Numbered from the stretch's first letter, positions 1 through 11,204 are shown. The stretch is DNA of 64,000 nt from Fragilariopsis cylindrus CCMP1102 (GCA_900095095.1 FMBT01000296.1:496001-560000); one strand, 5' to 3'. Notes: generated from the sequence alone by a model not told the origin. Made by a program: numbers and translations.

Positions 1-1
1 A

Positions 2-1906
2 CGTAACAGTAATAAAGAACAAACTCAAACACAAACACAAACACCAAGAAAGAAGGATAATGATGATGACTATATCTTTGATGAAAATGAATTAGAATTA
101 CAGGAATTGTATAAAGAATTTTGGAATACTGTTATAGTAGAAGAAATTCGTAATCACATATATACCGAATCACGTGTATTAGCTGCATTACCATCACAAC
201 CATATTCCAAAGAATATAATGAATTAAATAAAGCATTTGATAATGCTAATAATGCTAATAATGCTAATGGTAGAAATAAAAATAAAAAAGATTCTTCAGA
301 GTCAGAGTCAGATTTATATATCAAAATAAAACAATCTAAAATGAAACGTTCACCTGATTGGTTAAAGAAACATGGTGTATGTGCTGATTCGATACGAATT
401 GGTATATCCACTATCGAAAATAAACAAGCGGGTCATGGTGCATTTACAAATACACAATTTAAGGAAGGTGATGTTATTATGTCGGTACCATTAATACATA
501 TACCAAATCGTACAATATTAGATACCTATTATATATATGACCATGAGAAATACGAGAAGAATAATAACGACAAAAATGATGATGAGAAGAATAACGGCAA
601 TGATGAGAATAACGAGAAGAATAATGACTTTGAATTAAAAATTGGGAATGAACCAACTGGTCATCAATTACTGTTAAATTATGTCTTAGGTCATCGTGAT
701 TCCACTATGGTATTAAGTCCATATGGGCCAGGATTTCAATTACTAAATCATAATCAAACATTGGTCAATTGTAAATTACAATGGGCATCAATGGATCGGA
801 GTAATCATCATCCATATTTATTAACACAAAATGTGGATTATATCAAAACCAATCATTCGACTGGTTCGGTATTAGCGTTTGAAGTAATTGCTACTAAATC
901 CATATCCAAAAATGAAGAATTATTTTTAAATTATGGTCATGAATGGGAAATGGCATGGAATACTCATCATACTAAAAATTGGGTTCCAGTAACTGGTTCA
1001 GATTCTTACGTATCAGCATTAGAATTAAATACATTATCTATAAATGAACCATTACAGGAATGGAAAGAAAATGAAGAAGAAATTGATGAAGATTCAAATT
1101 ACAAGTCTAAGTCTAGTAATAGTAGTCCATATCCAAATAATGTACGATTAATGTTAAACTTAGCATGGGCTGATACAGAATTCCGTCTAGAATATGGTGA
1201 TGATCGTATTGATCATTATATAATGTGGGAAAATTATCGCTACCTTCCAGTGGAATCCATATATCCTACTCCTGCTAGTACAGGAGGTACTACGAATGGA
1301 ATGAGAAGAAATATACCGCCAGTAATAGTAGATGACAGTCAAGATAATGTAATGTGGGAAGCATTAACAGAAGAACAAAAAGAAAAAGTACTGAAACATC
1401 AAGGAACTGGTGGACATAGACCTAAAACTAAACCTAAAATAATGAATGGTAAATTAATTGATCAAACGTTATATACAGTTGTTATTGCTGCAGATGAAGG
1501 CGACGACGACGAGGACAAACGTATAATAAAAAATGTACCAAGACGTGGATTACAATTTGAAGATATTGCCTATACGAATGATCAATTTTTATCGAATGCA
1601 TTTCGTCATGATATACGTATCCCGGATGATCTATTTCCAGATGCATGGAAGAATAATAAGAATGAGAATAATAAGCCAATAATAATAACACAAGAACAAC
1701 AACGTCAACGATCTTATTCACAACTACTACAGCAGCAGCAGCAGCAGCAACAACAGCAGCATGAAACAATAGATGAGGAGGAGGAGGAGGAGGAGGATCA
1801 TCATCATCATGACGTGGTAGAAGACGATGATGACGAAGACAATGATGATGAAAACGGTGATGATGAAGACGATGATGATGAGCTACCAAGTGCCTCTGAT
1901 TTGTAG
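2..1906 (+). CDS. SET-domain protein, 5' end outside the window
   Basis: The frame is open from the window edge to a stop at 1904-1906, so the N-terminus is missing. The middle holds a SET lysine-methyltransferase fold: GHGAFT (about nt 434-451) is the usual N-terminal SET beta-strand, LLNHNQ (about 742-759) is the SAM/substrate NH motif, and EELFLNYG (about 917-940) is the C-terminal catalytic motif. A low-complexity Asp/Asn/Glu/Lys insert (about 540-630) splits the SET domain, as in split-SET proteins such as Rubisco LSMT or SETD6 relatives. The C-terminus is Gln-rich (CAG/CAA run near 1730-1760) and then very acidic. Expected role is methylation of histone or non-histone lysines; the substrate cannot be told. 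No intron is evident. Confidence 0.75.
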   Translation, partial: RNSNKEQTQTQTQTPRKKDNDDDYIFDENELELQELYKEFWNTVIVEEIRNHIYTESRVLAALPSQPYSKEYNELNKAFDNANNANNANGRNKNKKDSSESESDLYIKIKQSKMKRSPDWLKKHGVCADSIRIGISTIENKQAGHGAFTNTQFKEGDVIMSVPLIHIPNRTILDTYYIYDHEKYEKNNNDKNDDEKNNGNDENNEKNNDFELKIGNEPTGHQLLLNYVLGHRDSTMVLSPYGPGFQLLNHNQTLVNCKLQWASMDRSNHHPYLLTQNVDYIKTNHSTGSVLAFEVIATKSISKNEELFLNYGHEWEMAWNTHHTKNWVPVTGSDSYVSALELNTLSINEPLQEWKENEEEIDEDSNYKSKSSNSSPYPNNVRLMLNLAWADTEFRLEYGDDRIDHYIMWENYRYLPVESIYPTPASTGGTTNGMRRNIPPVIVDDSQDNVMWEALTEEQKEKVLKHQGTGGHRPKTKPKIMNGKLIDQTLYTVVIAADEGDDDEDKRIIKNVPRRGLQFEDIAYTNDQFLSNAFRHDIRIPDDLFPDAWKNNKNENNKPIIITQEQQRQRSYSQLLQQQQQQQQQQHETIDEEEEEEEDHHHHDVVEDDDDEDNDDENGDDEDDDDELPSASDL

Positions 1907-2082
1907 ATACAAAAACTCCTCTTGACGATGATATCATATAATAATATTAGACTTTCGTATTAATCTTTTGTTTGTATTGCTTATTTTTTCTTCTTTATAT
2001 AGTATAAAATATCGATTTTATGGTGGTAGAATTTTAAAATCATTCTTATTCGGATGACATTATATCTTGATGTACACATAAT

Positions 2083-2676
2083 TCAAGGAAGAACCATCGT
2101 TAGAATTCCACTCATTGTTAATGCTGGAAATAATGAATATAATAAGCCCGAAGAAGAAGAAGAAACAATTGTAGTAGGACTCATAGTGGGTTCGACAGTT
2201 GCTGATGGGCTTGGCGTAGTATATCCCCAAACACAACTATCATCCTCTATTTTGAGCAAAGTTGTCATAGAAAATGTGTCATCACCACCATCATCACCAC
2301 ACTTTATTCCATCTTCATTACAGAATTCTACAGTATACCCGACGTTGTATACTCCAGGGGTGTTGTATACATTTGTACTGTTGACCGTTGTTTTAACACC
2401 ATAAGGAAATTCTGCGAATGTGGCATACGCTGTAGGACCCCAATCGAATGTATATTTTACAGGGTATGTACCGCCCGATTCGTCGTCACCCCGTTGAATC
2501 TGCATGAACGCTGTATTAGTATCTCCTACTTTTCCACATTGACCGGTACCACTTCCTACGGTGGTAGACCTATTATTTTGCTGTCCATTCACTGAACTAG
2601 TATTGGCAAGCAGTAGTGTAGCTGCAACTAGTAATAAGATCATCAGAATCATGTTTGATTTGTGTTTGCCAGTCAT
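2083..2676 (-). CDS. Small secreted or membrane-anchored protein with PKD-like region
   Basis: A 197-residue ORF on the minus strand starting at ATG 2676. Residues 9-32 form a hydrophobic signal peptide ending near SVNGQ. The mature part has five Cys and a beta-rich middle; NTPGVYNVGYTVEFC resembles the end of a PKD-like immunoglobulin fold (the turn before a 'Y.V...v.c' strand). A Ser/Thr/Pro-rich stretch (TPSPSATVEPTMSPTT) leads to a hydrophobic C-terminus (LLYSLFPALTMSGILTMV), suggesting a GPI-type or transmembrane anchor. This is the architecture of many diatom cell-surface proteins. I do not recognise a specific family. It is convergent with the SET gene, about 175 bases away. Confidence 0.6.
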   Translation of the reverse strand: MTGKHKSNMILMILLLVAATLLLANTSSVNGQQNNRSTTVGSGTGQCGKVGDTNTAFMQIQRGDDESGGTYPVKYTFDWGPTAYATFAEFPYGVKTTVNSTNVYNTPGVYNVGYTVEFCNEDGIKCGDDGGDDTFSMTTLLKIEDDSCVWGYTTPSPSATVEPTMSPTTIVSSSSSGLLYSLFPALTMSGILTMVLP

Positions 2677-3224
2677 CGTTGATCTTCTTTCTTAACTATA
2701 TACTGAATATTGTGCTGTTGTTGTTACTATTAGCGGTTGTTTGTGATAGAATTCGAAAATAATATCCGTTCTGGATTGGGCTAATTTTTTTCTGGGAATG
2801 GATGTGATTGAAAATTACACGAATGAATTATCATGACTTCAATTCGGACTTGTTTGTGTGTGTTAAAGGAAATTCGAAAGAAGATATTATTTTTGCATGC
2901 TTTTTGTTGTTCTAGTTCGTTAATTGTAGCTTAGTACTGAGTTAGCTCTCTTTAAAAAAGATGTGAATTTGTTCCTTCAATTCCTTCTTTGATGCCATTC
3001 GCTACATCTCTCCTGTCTCAACAAGAGTACCTCCAACCCTCTCTTGCGAAATACACCACCGTGACCGAAGAATCACATCGGTACAACATGGTGTAGCAAA
3101 TTAGTGAAGAGCAAAGGAAAGAAGTCAAAACAGAGCTAGACATAAAAAAAAAGAAACTGGACTACCGTAGCTGTTATTCTTCGAGAGAGGAAAAAAAAAA
3201 GAGAACGAATGTCGACGATTGTAG

Positions 3225-3674
3225 CGACGTCACAGATCGAAACAAGAGCATGCCAAAGATGAAAATGATACGAATAACAACAATTATCAAAACGAAGATA
3301 ATAGTAGTGATAACAAATACGATAGTTTCTTCGACGAATGGAAGGTAGGGAATTGGTGTTGGGAACGTGATTATAATAAATATCCTGCTGTTGTTGTTGT
3401 TGTTGTTGTTGTTGTTTCATTGCCCGCCAATAATAATGGTAATGATAATGATAATGATAATGGTGGTATAAATAGTAGAAGCAGCGAAAGGACGATCAAA
3501 GAAGAATTATGCAACGATGATGTACAAAAATGCTGCGAGGATGTAAACATGCTAACCAACACGATAATAATGATAACGAGGAAAGCAATGAATGAATCCG
3601 TCACCGCAGATGTAACAGCAGCAGCAGCAAAAAAAGACGAAACGACGAAAATTTCTTCGAGTAATTGTAGTTGA
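3225..3674 (+). other. Open frame without ATG, low complexity; exon or gene remnant
   Basis: The plus frame is open for about 450 bases after a stop at 3222-3224, but its first in-frame ATG comes only near 3548, so it cannot be a simple intact gene. The translation has an aromatic, coding-looking stretch (FFDEWKVGNWCWERDYNKYP, about 3327-3386), then a Val run from a GTT microsatellite, Asn/Asp repeats, and a Cys-containing segment (KCCEDVNM). An antisense ORF covers the same bases but is mostly Val/Ile/Ser low complexity. It may be an internal exon, a decayed gene or chance. The rest of 2677-4180 shows only AT-rich DNA and short repeats. Confidence 0.2.
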
Positions 3675-4180
3675 ATTCCTCGAAAGAAAATTGGAGTCGA
3701 GGAGAAGAAGAAGAAGGAACATAGCAGCAGCATCAATTCAATAAACGGCAAGACGAGAGCTGACCTAAAGGTGGCGACGATAACGATAACGATAACGATA
3801 ACGATAACGTTGTTGTTGTTGTGTTGTCGTCGTCGGAGGAGAAGATAAAACAATTTCGAGTAGAGAAAGAAATGGAACTATGGACGTTGCATATTATTAT
3901 GCAATGACGTAAACAATACCGAATATTGTTGAATCCACAGTCGAAGTTATTCCTAATCTCCGTGAAGTGTGTACGATGCGGAATCAGAGTACTAAATTAA
4001 TTGAATAGAAATAGAAAATAATATGCATATTTATTAGAGAATTAACCAGAGTTTCTTCCTTTCCATCACTTCTTTGGACGCCTTGATTCTTGTATTATTG
4101 TAAATGTATGTGTAATTTTGGTTAGGGATGATGGTGATGTAGGTGATGGTGGCTAATCAAGTGCGTCGTTATTAGTATGT

Positions 4181-4786
4181 TTAATTGGTATTCATGCTCG
4201 CAATGGCCAAGATGTCCACAATAGAAGGAATAACAACACTCGGAATACCACCGACATTATCTTCATCATCATCGTGACAGTTACTAAGATCAATCTTGCA
4301 ATCAGTCATGGAAGTAAATTCAGAGTTGGCACGACCCTTAGCACAGAATAATTTCTCCCATGCGACATGTTCCTTTGAAGATAATAATGCAACACCAAAG
4401 TCAATACCAGAAAGTGCTGCAGTAGCATCATCATCATACGTCTTGCACAGGTTGCAGCCATACCCGCCGGTGCTTCTGCTTCGGCGACGACGGGAACTGC
4501 GAGAACGACGTTCGAGGTTGGCACCTCCACGAAGAAGTACAGCGGCACTGACACTGGGATCAGTATCAAATCCTTCGATGTCATCATAGTCCATAGTAAC
4601 ACCATCAACACCTGCATAGGCTTCGTTAAAGGCATCAACCAAAGCAGATCCAAGGTATTTTTGAGCAGCAGCAGAAGGCATGGTATCAACATCAGAGTTG
4701 AAGGATGCATCGGAGTGGCAAACATACTCAGCAGCAGATGGAGCAATGAGGGCAGCAAGGAGAAGGGCGATGGTGGAGAATTGCAT
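4181..4786 (-). CDS. Secreted protein with Arg/Ser-rich centre, unknown function
   Basis: A 201-residue ORF beginning MQFSTIALLLAALIAPSAAE, a textbook signal peptide cleaved after the SAA at about residue 19. The mature protein has a conserved-looking acidic first half (DYDDIEGFDTDPS), an ALLRGG turn, a basic RS-rich linker (RRSRSSRRRRSRS) that could be a processing or silica/polysaccharide-binding site, then a Cys-containing second half (GYGCNLCKTYDDD, LFCAKG, MTDCKIDLSNC) with six Cys likely in disulfides. The C-terminus is hydrophobic (VVIPSIVDILAIA). I do not recognise the family. A start at 4905 in another frame is a shadow. Expected location: secretory pathway, cell surface or frustule. 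Confidence 0.65.
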   Translation of the reverse strand: MQFSTIALLLAALIAPSAAEYVCHSDASFNSDVDTMPSAAAQKYLGSALVDAFNEAYAGVDGVTMDYDDIEGFDTDPSVSAAVLLRGGANLERRSRSSRRRRSRSTGGYGCNLCKTYDDDATAALSGIDFGVALLSSKEHVAWEKLFCAKGRANSEFTSMTDCKIDLSNCHDDDEDNVGGIPSVVIPSIVDILAIASMNTN

Positions 4787-5194
4787 GATTGGATAGGATA
4801 GTGGTATTTGGAATGGATGTTAATAGTTTGAATGTGAGTTTGAGTTTGTATCAAATTAAGTTTTGTGAGAGTATAAAATGAAGATGTGAAAATTGATGAA
4901 ACCATGATTTTACAACTTTTCTTTATTTTATTTCCATCTTTTTCATCTTCTATCTGTAGAAAGAGTACCGGACCCTACGCAAGATCTTGATAAACTGCAT
5001 TGAGGTTCGAAGATGACTTCTACTCCGCTCATGACCATTACCGAAAGTACAATTCACTATGTAAAAAGTTGCTTGAGTTGTATTCAAGTTATTCTTTTGA
5101 TTCCCATCGCGTAGATCAAAATTCCGAATCCCACCGTCGTCTTAATATGAAAACGGACATTATCTTCCCCGTGCTTCTATTAGCTACTCAAATT

Positions 5195-5588
5195 CGTATT
5201 CCACTCTTGTCTTGTCGGACAGTAAGATTTTCATGTTTTTATTCACTGCGCGCAAACCACGGATGAATGAATGAATCGCGTATTCCACTCTTGTCTTGTC
5301 GGACAGTAAGATTTTCATGTTTTTATTCACTGCGCGTTTCAAGGAAGAAGGGAAGAACGCCTTTGTTTCATCACAAAGTTGAACATGTATTCGATGATTC
5401 ATTCCCATCGTGTTGCTGAAAAAAATTCGTTGTTCACTCGATCCCACCGTCGTGTTGTCAAAGTAATTTTAAATAAAAATTTGCGGGAGTTAAATGCAAA
5501 CGGACATTATGAATCAATCGCGTACAGTACCGTATTCCACTCTTGTCTTGTCGGACAGTACGATTTTCATGTTTTTATTCACTGCGCG
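5195..5588. repeat. Three 58-bp direct repeat copies
   Basis: A 58-bp unit beginning CGTATTCCACTCTTGTC and ending CACTGCGCG occurs at 5195-5252, 5279-5336 and 5531-5588. Copies 1 and 2 are identical and copy 3 differs by one base (AAG versus ACG). Copies 2 and 3 also share about 25 bases downstream (TTTCAAGGAAGA...). No ORF through them looks coding. The rest of the 4787-6199 gap holds only AT-rich DNA. Confidence 0.85.
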
Positions 5589-6199
5589 TTTCAAGGAAGA
5601 GAAGAACGCTTTCTCAAATTCACAACACAAATAAATAATTGGAGCGAACGAAGAACAAAGCGAATACCGTAATCATTGATTCATAAACGACAGAGAACGT
5701 TAGATTCGTTCGCGTTCATTCATGCAACAGAAAAATGCATAGAATGTAAACGCAACATACAAATACTGGAATCAAATGAAACGGGAAGCCTATATAATTA
5801 TTGATTAGATTCACGAGAGAACAATTGATTGATTCGATTCGCTTCGCTTCATTCAAAGAAAATGTATACACTGTATGTGCAGTACAGTCACGGTATAATA
5901 AAAATGCCAAGCATTTACACTCTACACTAGCATATGAGATACTACTGTAGGACACTGGCTTGACTCAATTACCGGTACTTTGTCAACGCTTCATTCGCCC
6001 TAGCTATTGTGACTCTCCGCAGAAACCACGATCACAACAATCGCCTCATCTACAGATTCGTTCAAAGACGTGTATGCTATTAAAGTAATTCGATTCCTAC
6101 AACCCTACTCTCACAACTTACAATTCCTTCAAGTCCAAAAAAGAAAAAGAAAACACACAATATCAACCAATAGTTACAAACCATCAATCCAAATATAAC

Positions 6200-6919
6200 A
6201 TGAAGTTAAATATCTTTTTTCTCTCTGCGGCCACCATGGTCAATGCTGTCAGTAGTACCCCCACGGTGAACCTTGGATCTGCCGAGGATTTCGTCATCCT
6301 TTCAAAGTCTGGCATCTCCACTGTACCCAGCTCGGTTATTACGGGTAACATTGCTGTCTCGCCCATCGCTGCGGGCGCCATTACAGGATTTAACTTGGCC
6401 ATGGACACTTCGAACACGTTTTCGACTGATTCCCAGGTCTCGGGCAAGGTCAAAGCGCCAGACTATACCACTCCCACTGGTCCTGAACTGACCACCGCGG
6501 TTAACAACATGGCGACCGCGTACAACGACGCCGCAGCACGTGCTACCACTGTATCAAATCTCAAAGAAGGTGTCATTGGCGGCGAAACATTGGGTCCAGG
6601 TGTCTATACTTTCGACACAGATGTTAACATCTCCGCTGATTTAACCTTCAGCGGCACCTCAGAGGATGTCTTTGTCATTCAGACATCGAAGAGCATTATC
6701 CAAGCCACAAGCACCCAAGTGGTTCTCGAAGGTGGTGCACTTGCAGAAAACATCTTCTGGGCGGTTGCCCAAAAGGTTACTGTCGGTGCAGATTCACATA
6801 TGGAGGGCATCATCTTGGCCAAGACGGCTGTTACATTCAGTAGTGGTTCTTCTTTGAAGGGCCGTATCTTCTCGCAGACGGCGGTCACCCTCCAGAAAGC
6901 AATCATCACTCAGCCATAG
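6200..6919 (+). CDS. Secreted ice-binding (antifreeze) protein, DUF3494 family
   Basis: A single-exon gene for 239 residues. Residues 1-16 (MKLNIFFLSAATMVNA) form a signal peptide. The rest is one complete DUF3494 ice-binding domain: LGSAEDFVILSKSGIS, ITGNIAVSPIAAGAITGF, AYNDAAAR, LGPGVYTFDTDVNIS, TSEDVFVIQ, NIFWAVAQKVTVGADSHMEG and the closing SSLKGRIFSQTAVTL. This is the right-handed beta-helix with a flanking alpha-helix known from sea-ice diatoms, fungi and bacteria. The product is secreted and binds ice, inhibiting recrystallisation. Length matches single-domain family members and no C-terminal anchor is seen. Base composition is clearly more GC-rich than the surroundings and there is no intron, in line with the established view that polar algae obtained this family by horizontal transfer. 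Whether this copy is thermally regulated cannot be read here. Confidence 0.95.
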   Translation: MKLNIFFLSAATMVNAVSSTPTVNLGSAEDFVILSKSGISTVPSSVITGNIAVSPIAAGAITGFNLAMDTSNTFSTDSQVSGKVKAPDYTTPTGPELTTAVNNMATAYNDAAARATTVSNLKEGVIGGETLGPGVYTFDTDVNISADLTFSGTSEDVFVIQTSKSIIQATSTQVVLEGGALAENIFWAVAQKVTVGADSHMEGIILAKTAVTFSSGSSLKGRIFSQTAVTLQKAIITQP

Positions 6920-7742
6920 ACTAGCATATTGAGAAAGGTGACAATATAATAATAATAAGATATTACTAACTACAAATGCTTCCACTACAATCTAGATCAA
7001 CGATGTGAATGGGATATCCATTCGTGAATCAATCTAGTTTCTGTCCATTATGCACTCCATTCTTCTCTGATGAATCTCAATCTATAACTCATATACTTTT
7101 AGAAAAGAGAACAGAAGGGGGTATCTTTCATAGGTATCATAGGTATGAATTCAACGTGTCGCCGTGCGATTGCCGACAACAATATGAACCAACATGTGCG
7201 AACTCCGGTAGTCGCGATTGTTCATTTTCATTAAAAAATATCCATTTTTTCTCTGGAAAATGAAGCACAGAACAACAACAACAACACAACACAACTCGGC
7301 ATATACTACGTCGTCGTAACATAACAACTAATTGTCCCTTCTTCCTACATCTCATCATTGTCTGTTATAATGACTAGTTATCAACCAAGATTTTGAGGTG
7401 TTTTTGCTAATTGGATGGTTGTCTTCATCAATTAGTGGGATGGCAGTCATATTATACTATGGTAATTGGTACTGGTATATTGTTCTTCGCTGCTTGTAGT
7501 TGATACTATGTGAAGCATCCTAGTAAAGTAACGACTATTATACGAGTACACTTCTAGGAGTAAGAGAAACGTATTAAAACAAAACAAAGGTGTATTATGT
7601 GTTCATTCATTTCGAAAATTTATAATTTATTCATTTACTAACTCATGATCATTTATTTCAAAAGGCTGAACGAATTTCATCAGCACTCCCTGCTGTACTA
7701 TACGGTGGCCGTGTTTACGTTTTACGTTTTACTTTACTTTAT

Positions 7743-9523
7743 TTATTTTTGTTTCGTTAATGTATTGACCATAACATGTGGCCACGTAATTGGTGTTCGT
7801 CCATCAAAATGAAAGACGATACTTGCATCTTCAGAATATTGCATTTGCATCTTACCATTCTCTAATTCTTCAATCCAAAAATCGGCCTTGTAAACACGAG
7901 TGTTGGCACGTTGATTCACAAAATTTGTATTAATTAATCCACCTGCTCCATCTTTGTGATCGGTTGTCATTTTGATGTGATAGTAATTTTTGACAGGTCC
8001 ATTCTTTTCCATTGCATCTTCAAGTATCAATTTGGGTTGTTCCCCTAATCCCTCAAGGTATGGTTTCAAATACCCTAACTTAAGTGCCAATCGAAGTGGT
8101 GTTGGAAATGTATCAATAGTAGGAATTTTAGGTGCTCCGACACCTTCTGTACGATCAATATCAACATCACCAAACATCATTGCCATATTCCCATGTGGAA
8201 TACTAGCACTTCGTGCCAATGTGTAGGGTGCTTCGTTTTTCGGATTAATTGGTTTGGTCTCATCGACCATATTCACAATTTTTGGTAGATAAAAGAACAT
8301 ACCAACTTCTTCATGGATGACATTACTTCCCACTGGTTTCGTCCCTGCAATCCAAACCTTTTTACTGTATTTTAATACCGCACTGTATTGATCAATGGAC
8401 CCACCAACTTGAATATGAATGAGCACAAGTACGTACGATACGTAAACAAGGGTAAGGGTAAAAGTGAAAGAAAGATGAGAGATGATGACACAACACAACA
8501 CAACACAAAACACAAACACAAACACAAACACAAAATGAAATGCGATTGCGTATGATGTACAAATAGTTTAAAATTGGACAATATTTATCTATATCGTACC
8601 TTGTAGTGCATCATCTTGCACTGGTTCAATAATAAATTCTTCCTCATACCGGAATTCTTTAATATCAAATGATTCTGCACTATTAATAGAATATAATAGA
8701 ATAATATATTATATTATGTAAAGGAACACAAACACGTACGAGATTTTGTTAGTTTGTGCGCTTTTTTTCGAAACACGGTAGTGTAAATGTACATGTAACT
8801 ATTTGAATTTTTTCTTTGTACATACTTATTTTTTGCACGAGTATTTGGTTCTGTTCCTCGACCTGGTACAGCAACCCTTGTGAACCCTTGATTACCTCTC
8901 CATGTTCCAACTGAATATTAGATTATAAAATGTAAATGTACATGTAAATCAAAATGGAGGAATGTGAGAGACGAAGACGAAGACGAAGACGACGAAACAA
9001 ACGGAAAGTTTATATAAAACATTCTATCGTGTTTGTTTGTTTGTTCGTATTTTTTTGTTATCTTACTCAGATCTTGTAATGGTCCGTAACCTGTTTCGGC
9101 ACCGGGAGGATAGATGGGCTGCTGTGCCTTCTTATCGTCGGCAGCGGCTGCTGTTGCTGCTGTTGCAGCTGTTGCAGCTGTTGCAGAATGTGGCATGATC
9201 GTATCAACAATCAAACCAGAGGATGCAATCCCACCACCTACAATTGCTGATAATGCTGCTGCACGTCCAGGAAGACTCTTGATTAATTCACGACGGTTTT
9301 GAAGATTAGTATTTGTAGTAACAAGATGTTCATCGACATTATCATCAATAATATCATCAACAGTAGCTTTCATAAACGAAGACATAAACGATGCCGGTGC
9401 CAATCGTTGAGCAACAGGTGGTGTAAATGCAAAGGCAACTGCAGTGAAGGAAGAGAACGACGATGCCATCATTGTCGTCGTCGCAATAATGATAGCTAAC
9501 GTAGAAGAAGAAAGAACCAGCAT
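7743..9523 (-). CDS. Nitrobindin-like beta-barrel protein, predicted thylakoid lumen, four exons
   Basis: Exons on the minus strand fit as 9523-9067, 8910-8826, 8679-8600 and 8407-7743, each with GT..AG borders and matching phase, giving about 425 residues. The N-terminus is a signal peptide followed by the diatom plastid motif FAF (VAFAFTPP). A twin-arginine signal (NRRELIKSLPGRAAALSA, then GGGIASSGLIVD) follows, predicting Tat import into the thylakoid lumen. An Ala-rich linker precedes the mature domain, which starts GPLQDLIGTWRGNQG and contains RYEEEF, HEEVGMFFYLP and ARSASIPHGN. These resemble the heme-binding nitrobindin/THAP4-like barrel ('l.GtWrG', 'H.E.G...', 'SIPHGN'). Heme binding is not proven, and the family call is moderate. 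Introns are about 80-195 bases. Confidence 0.6.
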
Positions 9524-9724
9524 TGTATTCTGTTGTGTATTTCGATGAGTAACTTGAGTAACTTAAGGAGGGGAAAGAAATGTTTTTATTCTTTCGGTGT
9601 GGGTTTTATGGATGTTATTTCTTTCGATGGGTTTTATGGATGTTAGCATGAAGCGTGAAGAGCAGCTCGTATGTTTCAGAGCAGAGAATTAAAAATATCA
9701 TGATATGCATGACAAAAGGGGAAC

Positions 9725-10117
9725 ATCACGTACGCACTTTCATTACTGTACTGTACAATAAATGGCCAAGTGTTGATGTCAAGACTGGTGTCACTAGATA
9801 GAATACAGTGGTGTAGACACCAAGCTCTTTCGCTTCTTCTCATTTGAAAGTACACGAAGCTTACGGTATGAGAAGAAACTACCGATCAGCCAATAATCAC
9901 CATCTCTGCCGAAGAACAATGCTACATCCATGATATGATGTTTTTCAATATCACGTACGCACTTTCATTACTGTACTGTACAATAAATGACCAAGCTCTT
10001 TCGCTTCTTCTCATTTGAAAGTGCACGAAGCTTACGGTGAGAAGAAACTACCGATCAGCCAATAATCACCATCTGCCGAAGAACAATGCTACATCCATGA
10101 CATGATGTGATGTTTTT
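9725..10117. repeat. Imperfect tandem duplication, about 220 and 168 bp
   Basis: Copy A (9725-9946) and copy B (9950-10117) share the same order of blocks: CACGTACGCACTTTC, TACTGTACAATAAATG, CTCTTTCGCTTCTTCTCAT, GAAACTACCGATCAGCC and GAACAATGCTACATCCATGA. Copy A has about 54 extra bases (9771-9824) flanked by CCAAG on both sides, so copy B probably lost them by recombination between the CCAAG repeats. A few point differences show the duplication is not brand new. The surrounding 9524-10619 has no convincing ORF; it includes an A/T hairpin near 10435-10470 centred on GAAAGCTTTC and a GA run at 10528-10547. Confidence 0.8.
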
Positions 10118-10619
10118 CGTCGGTAGATATTCTTCTCATTTGATTTGTCTGATAATGGATTGATTGATTGATTCGTCAGATTTTTCCTTGATAAATGTGG
10201 ACAAACCTGTTATTGTTATGCAATTATTTATTGAGAAAATTCTCATCCTAAATCTATCCTGATGCATATATGAAAGAGAGAAGAAAATACGAAGTACAGT
10301 AATGAAGCAAATTGTGAAGCAATAGTTTGTGGTCTAGCCTAAGTACGATACGTCGCGCGATTTCATCTGTCCACGACTGGATCACGCGCATGCAGCGAAA
10401 TGCGAAATACTTCTTAGGCGAAGCCAAGAAAGCAAAAAGCAAGAAAGCTTTCTTTTGCTTTTTTTTCTTATTCATTTTTTATAGGATTAATCGATCTAAA
10501 AGCAGAGCAGAGCAAAACTAAAAAGTAGAGAGAGAGAGAGAGAGAGTGCTAAACTAGCGGATAGAAAGTAGTCTAGTAGTCTAACTACTTTATCAAACAA
10601 CAGTGTTGATACAGTTCTA

Positions 10620-10921
10620 ATGTTTTTGTCGTGTTGTCGTCGACGATATCGACAACAATATCAACGTGGAGCATCATCGTCGTCATCGTCATATTATGAA
10701 GATGATGAAGATACGATCAATAATAGTCAAGGAGTCAATGTCGACCACGACGACGACAATAGTAATAGTAGCAAGAATGTTGTAGTTGAAACGGTAATCG
10801 ATGACGAAAATGATAATGAAAATATCAATAACAATGTGGATTATGATTATGATACTACGAAAAAAAAGAGCAGGCGGTATTCATCAAGCAGCAACTACAT
10901 GAACAAAAATGGAAACAACAG

Positions 10922-10953
<32 letters not shown>

Positions 10954-11204
10954 ACAACAGCAGCAACGATGACATTGACATTGACGACGACGATGGGGTT
11001 ATACATATGTTCCCAAAAGTATGGAAAGAAAGGACATCAGCAGCAGCAGTAACAACTACCAATACAGAAAGTAAAATTGAAAGTGATAACAATACTATCA
11101 CTGGTAATAATAATAATCATAATGATAGTGATAGTAACCATAATAATTGGTTTTCTAAATATCTGTGGTCATATAAACATGATAATAACGATGACTTGTC
11201 TTGA
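10620..11204 (+). CDS. Asn/Asp/Ser-rich low-complexity protein
   Basis: A 194-residue ORF with ATG at 10620. It opens with MFLSCCRRRYRQQYQRG, a Cys pair and basic cluster that could be a palmitoylation or membrane-association signal. Most of the rest is simple sequence: a Ser run, acidic patches, and a poly-Asn run of about ten from an AAC microsatellite. Two short segments look less repetitive and more constrained: VIHMFPKVWKERTS and the C-terminal NWFSKYLWSYKHD. Poly-Asn proteins are common in this window. The antisense ORF is a Leu/Ser shadow of the same repeats. No family is recognisable, and it could be only part of a larger gene. Confidence 0.45.

Noticed and set aside
1482-1937. Minus-strand His/Val-rich ORF across the SET gene tail
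   Set aside because: It is the antisense of the acidic and Gln repeats of the SET gene.
4306-4905. Second minus-strand ORF over the secreted-protein gene
   Set aside because: Overlaps in another frame, Leu/Thr-rich, no signal peptide; the 4181-4786 frame has a clear one.
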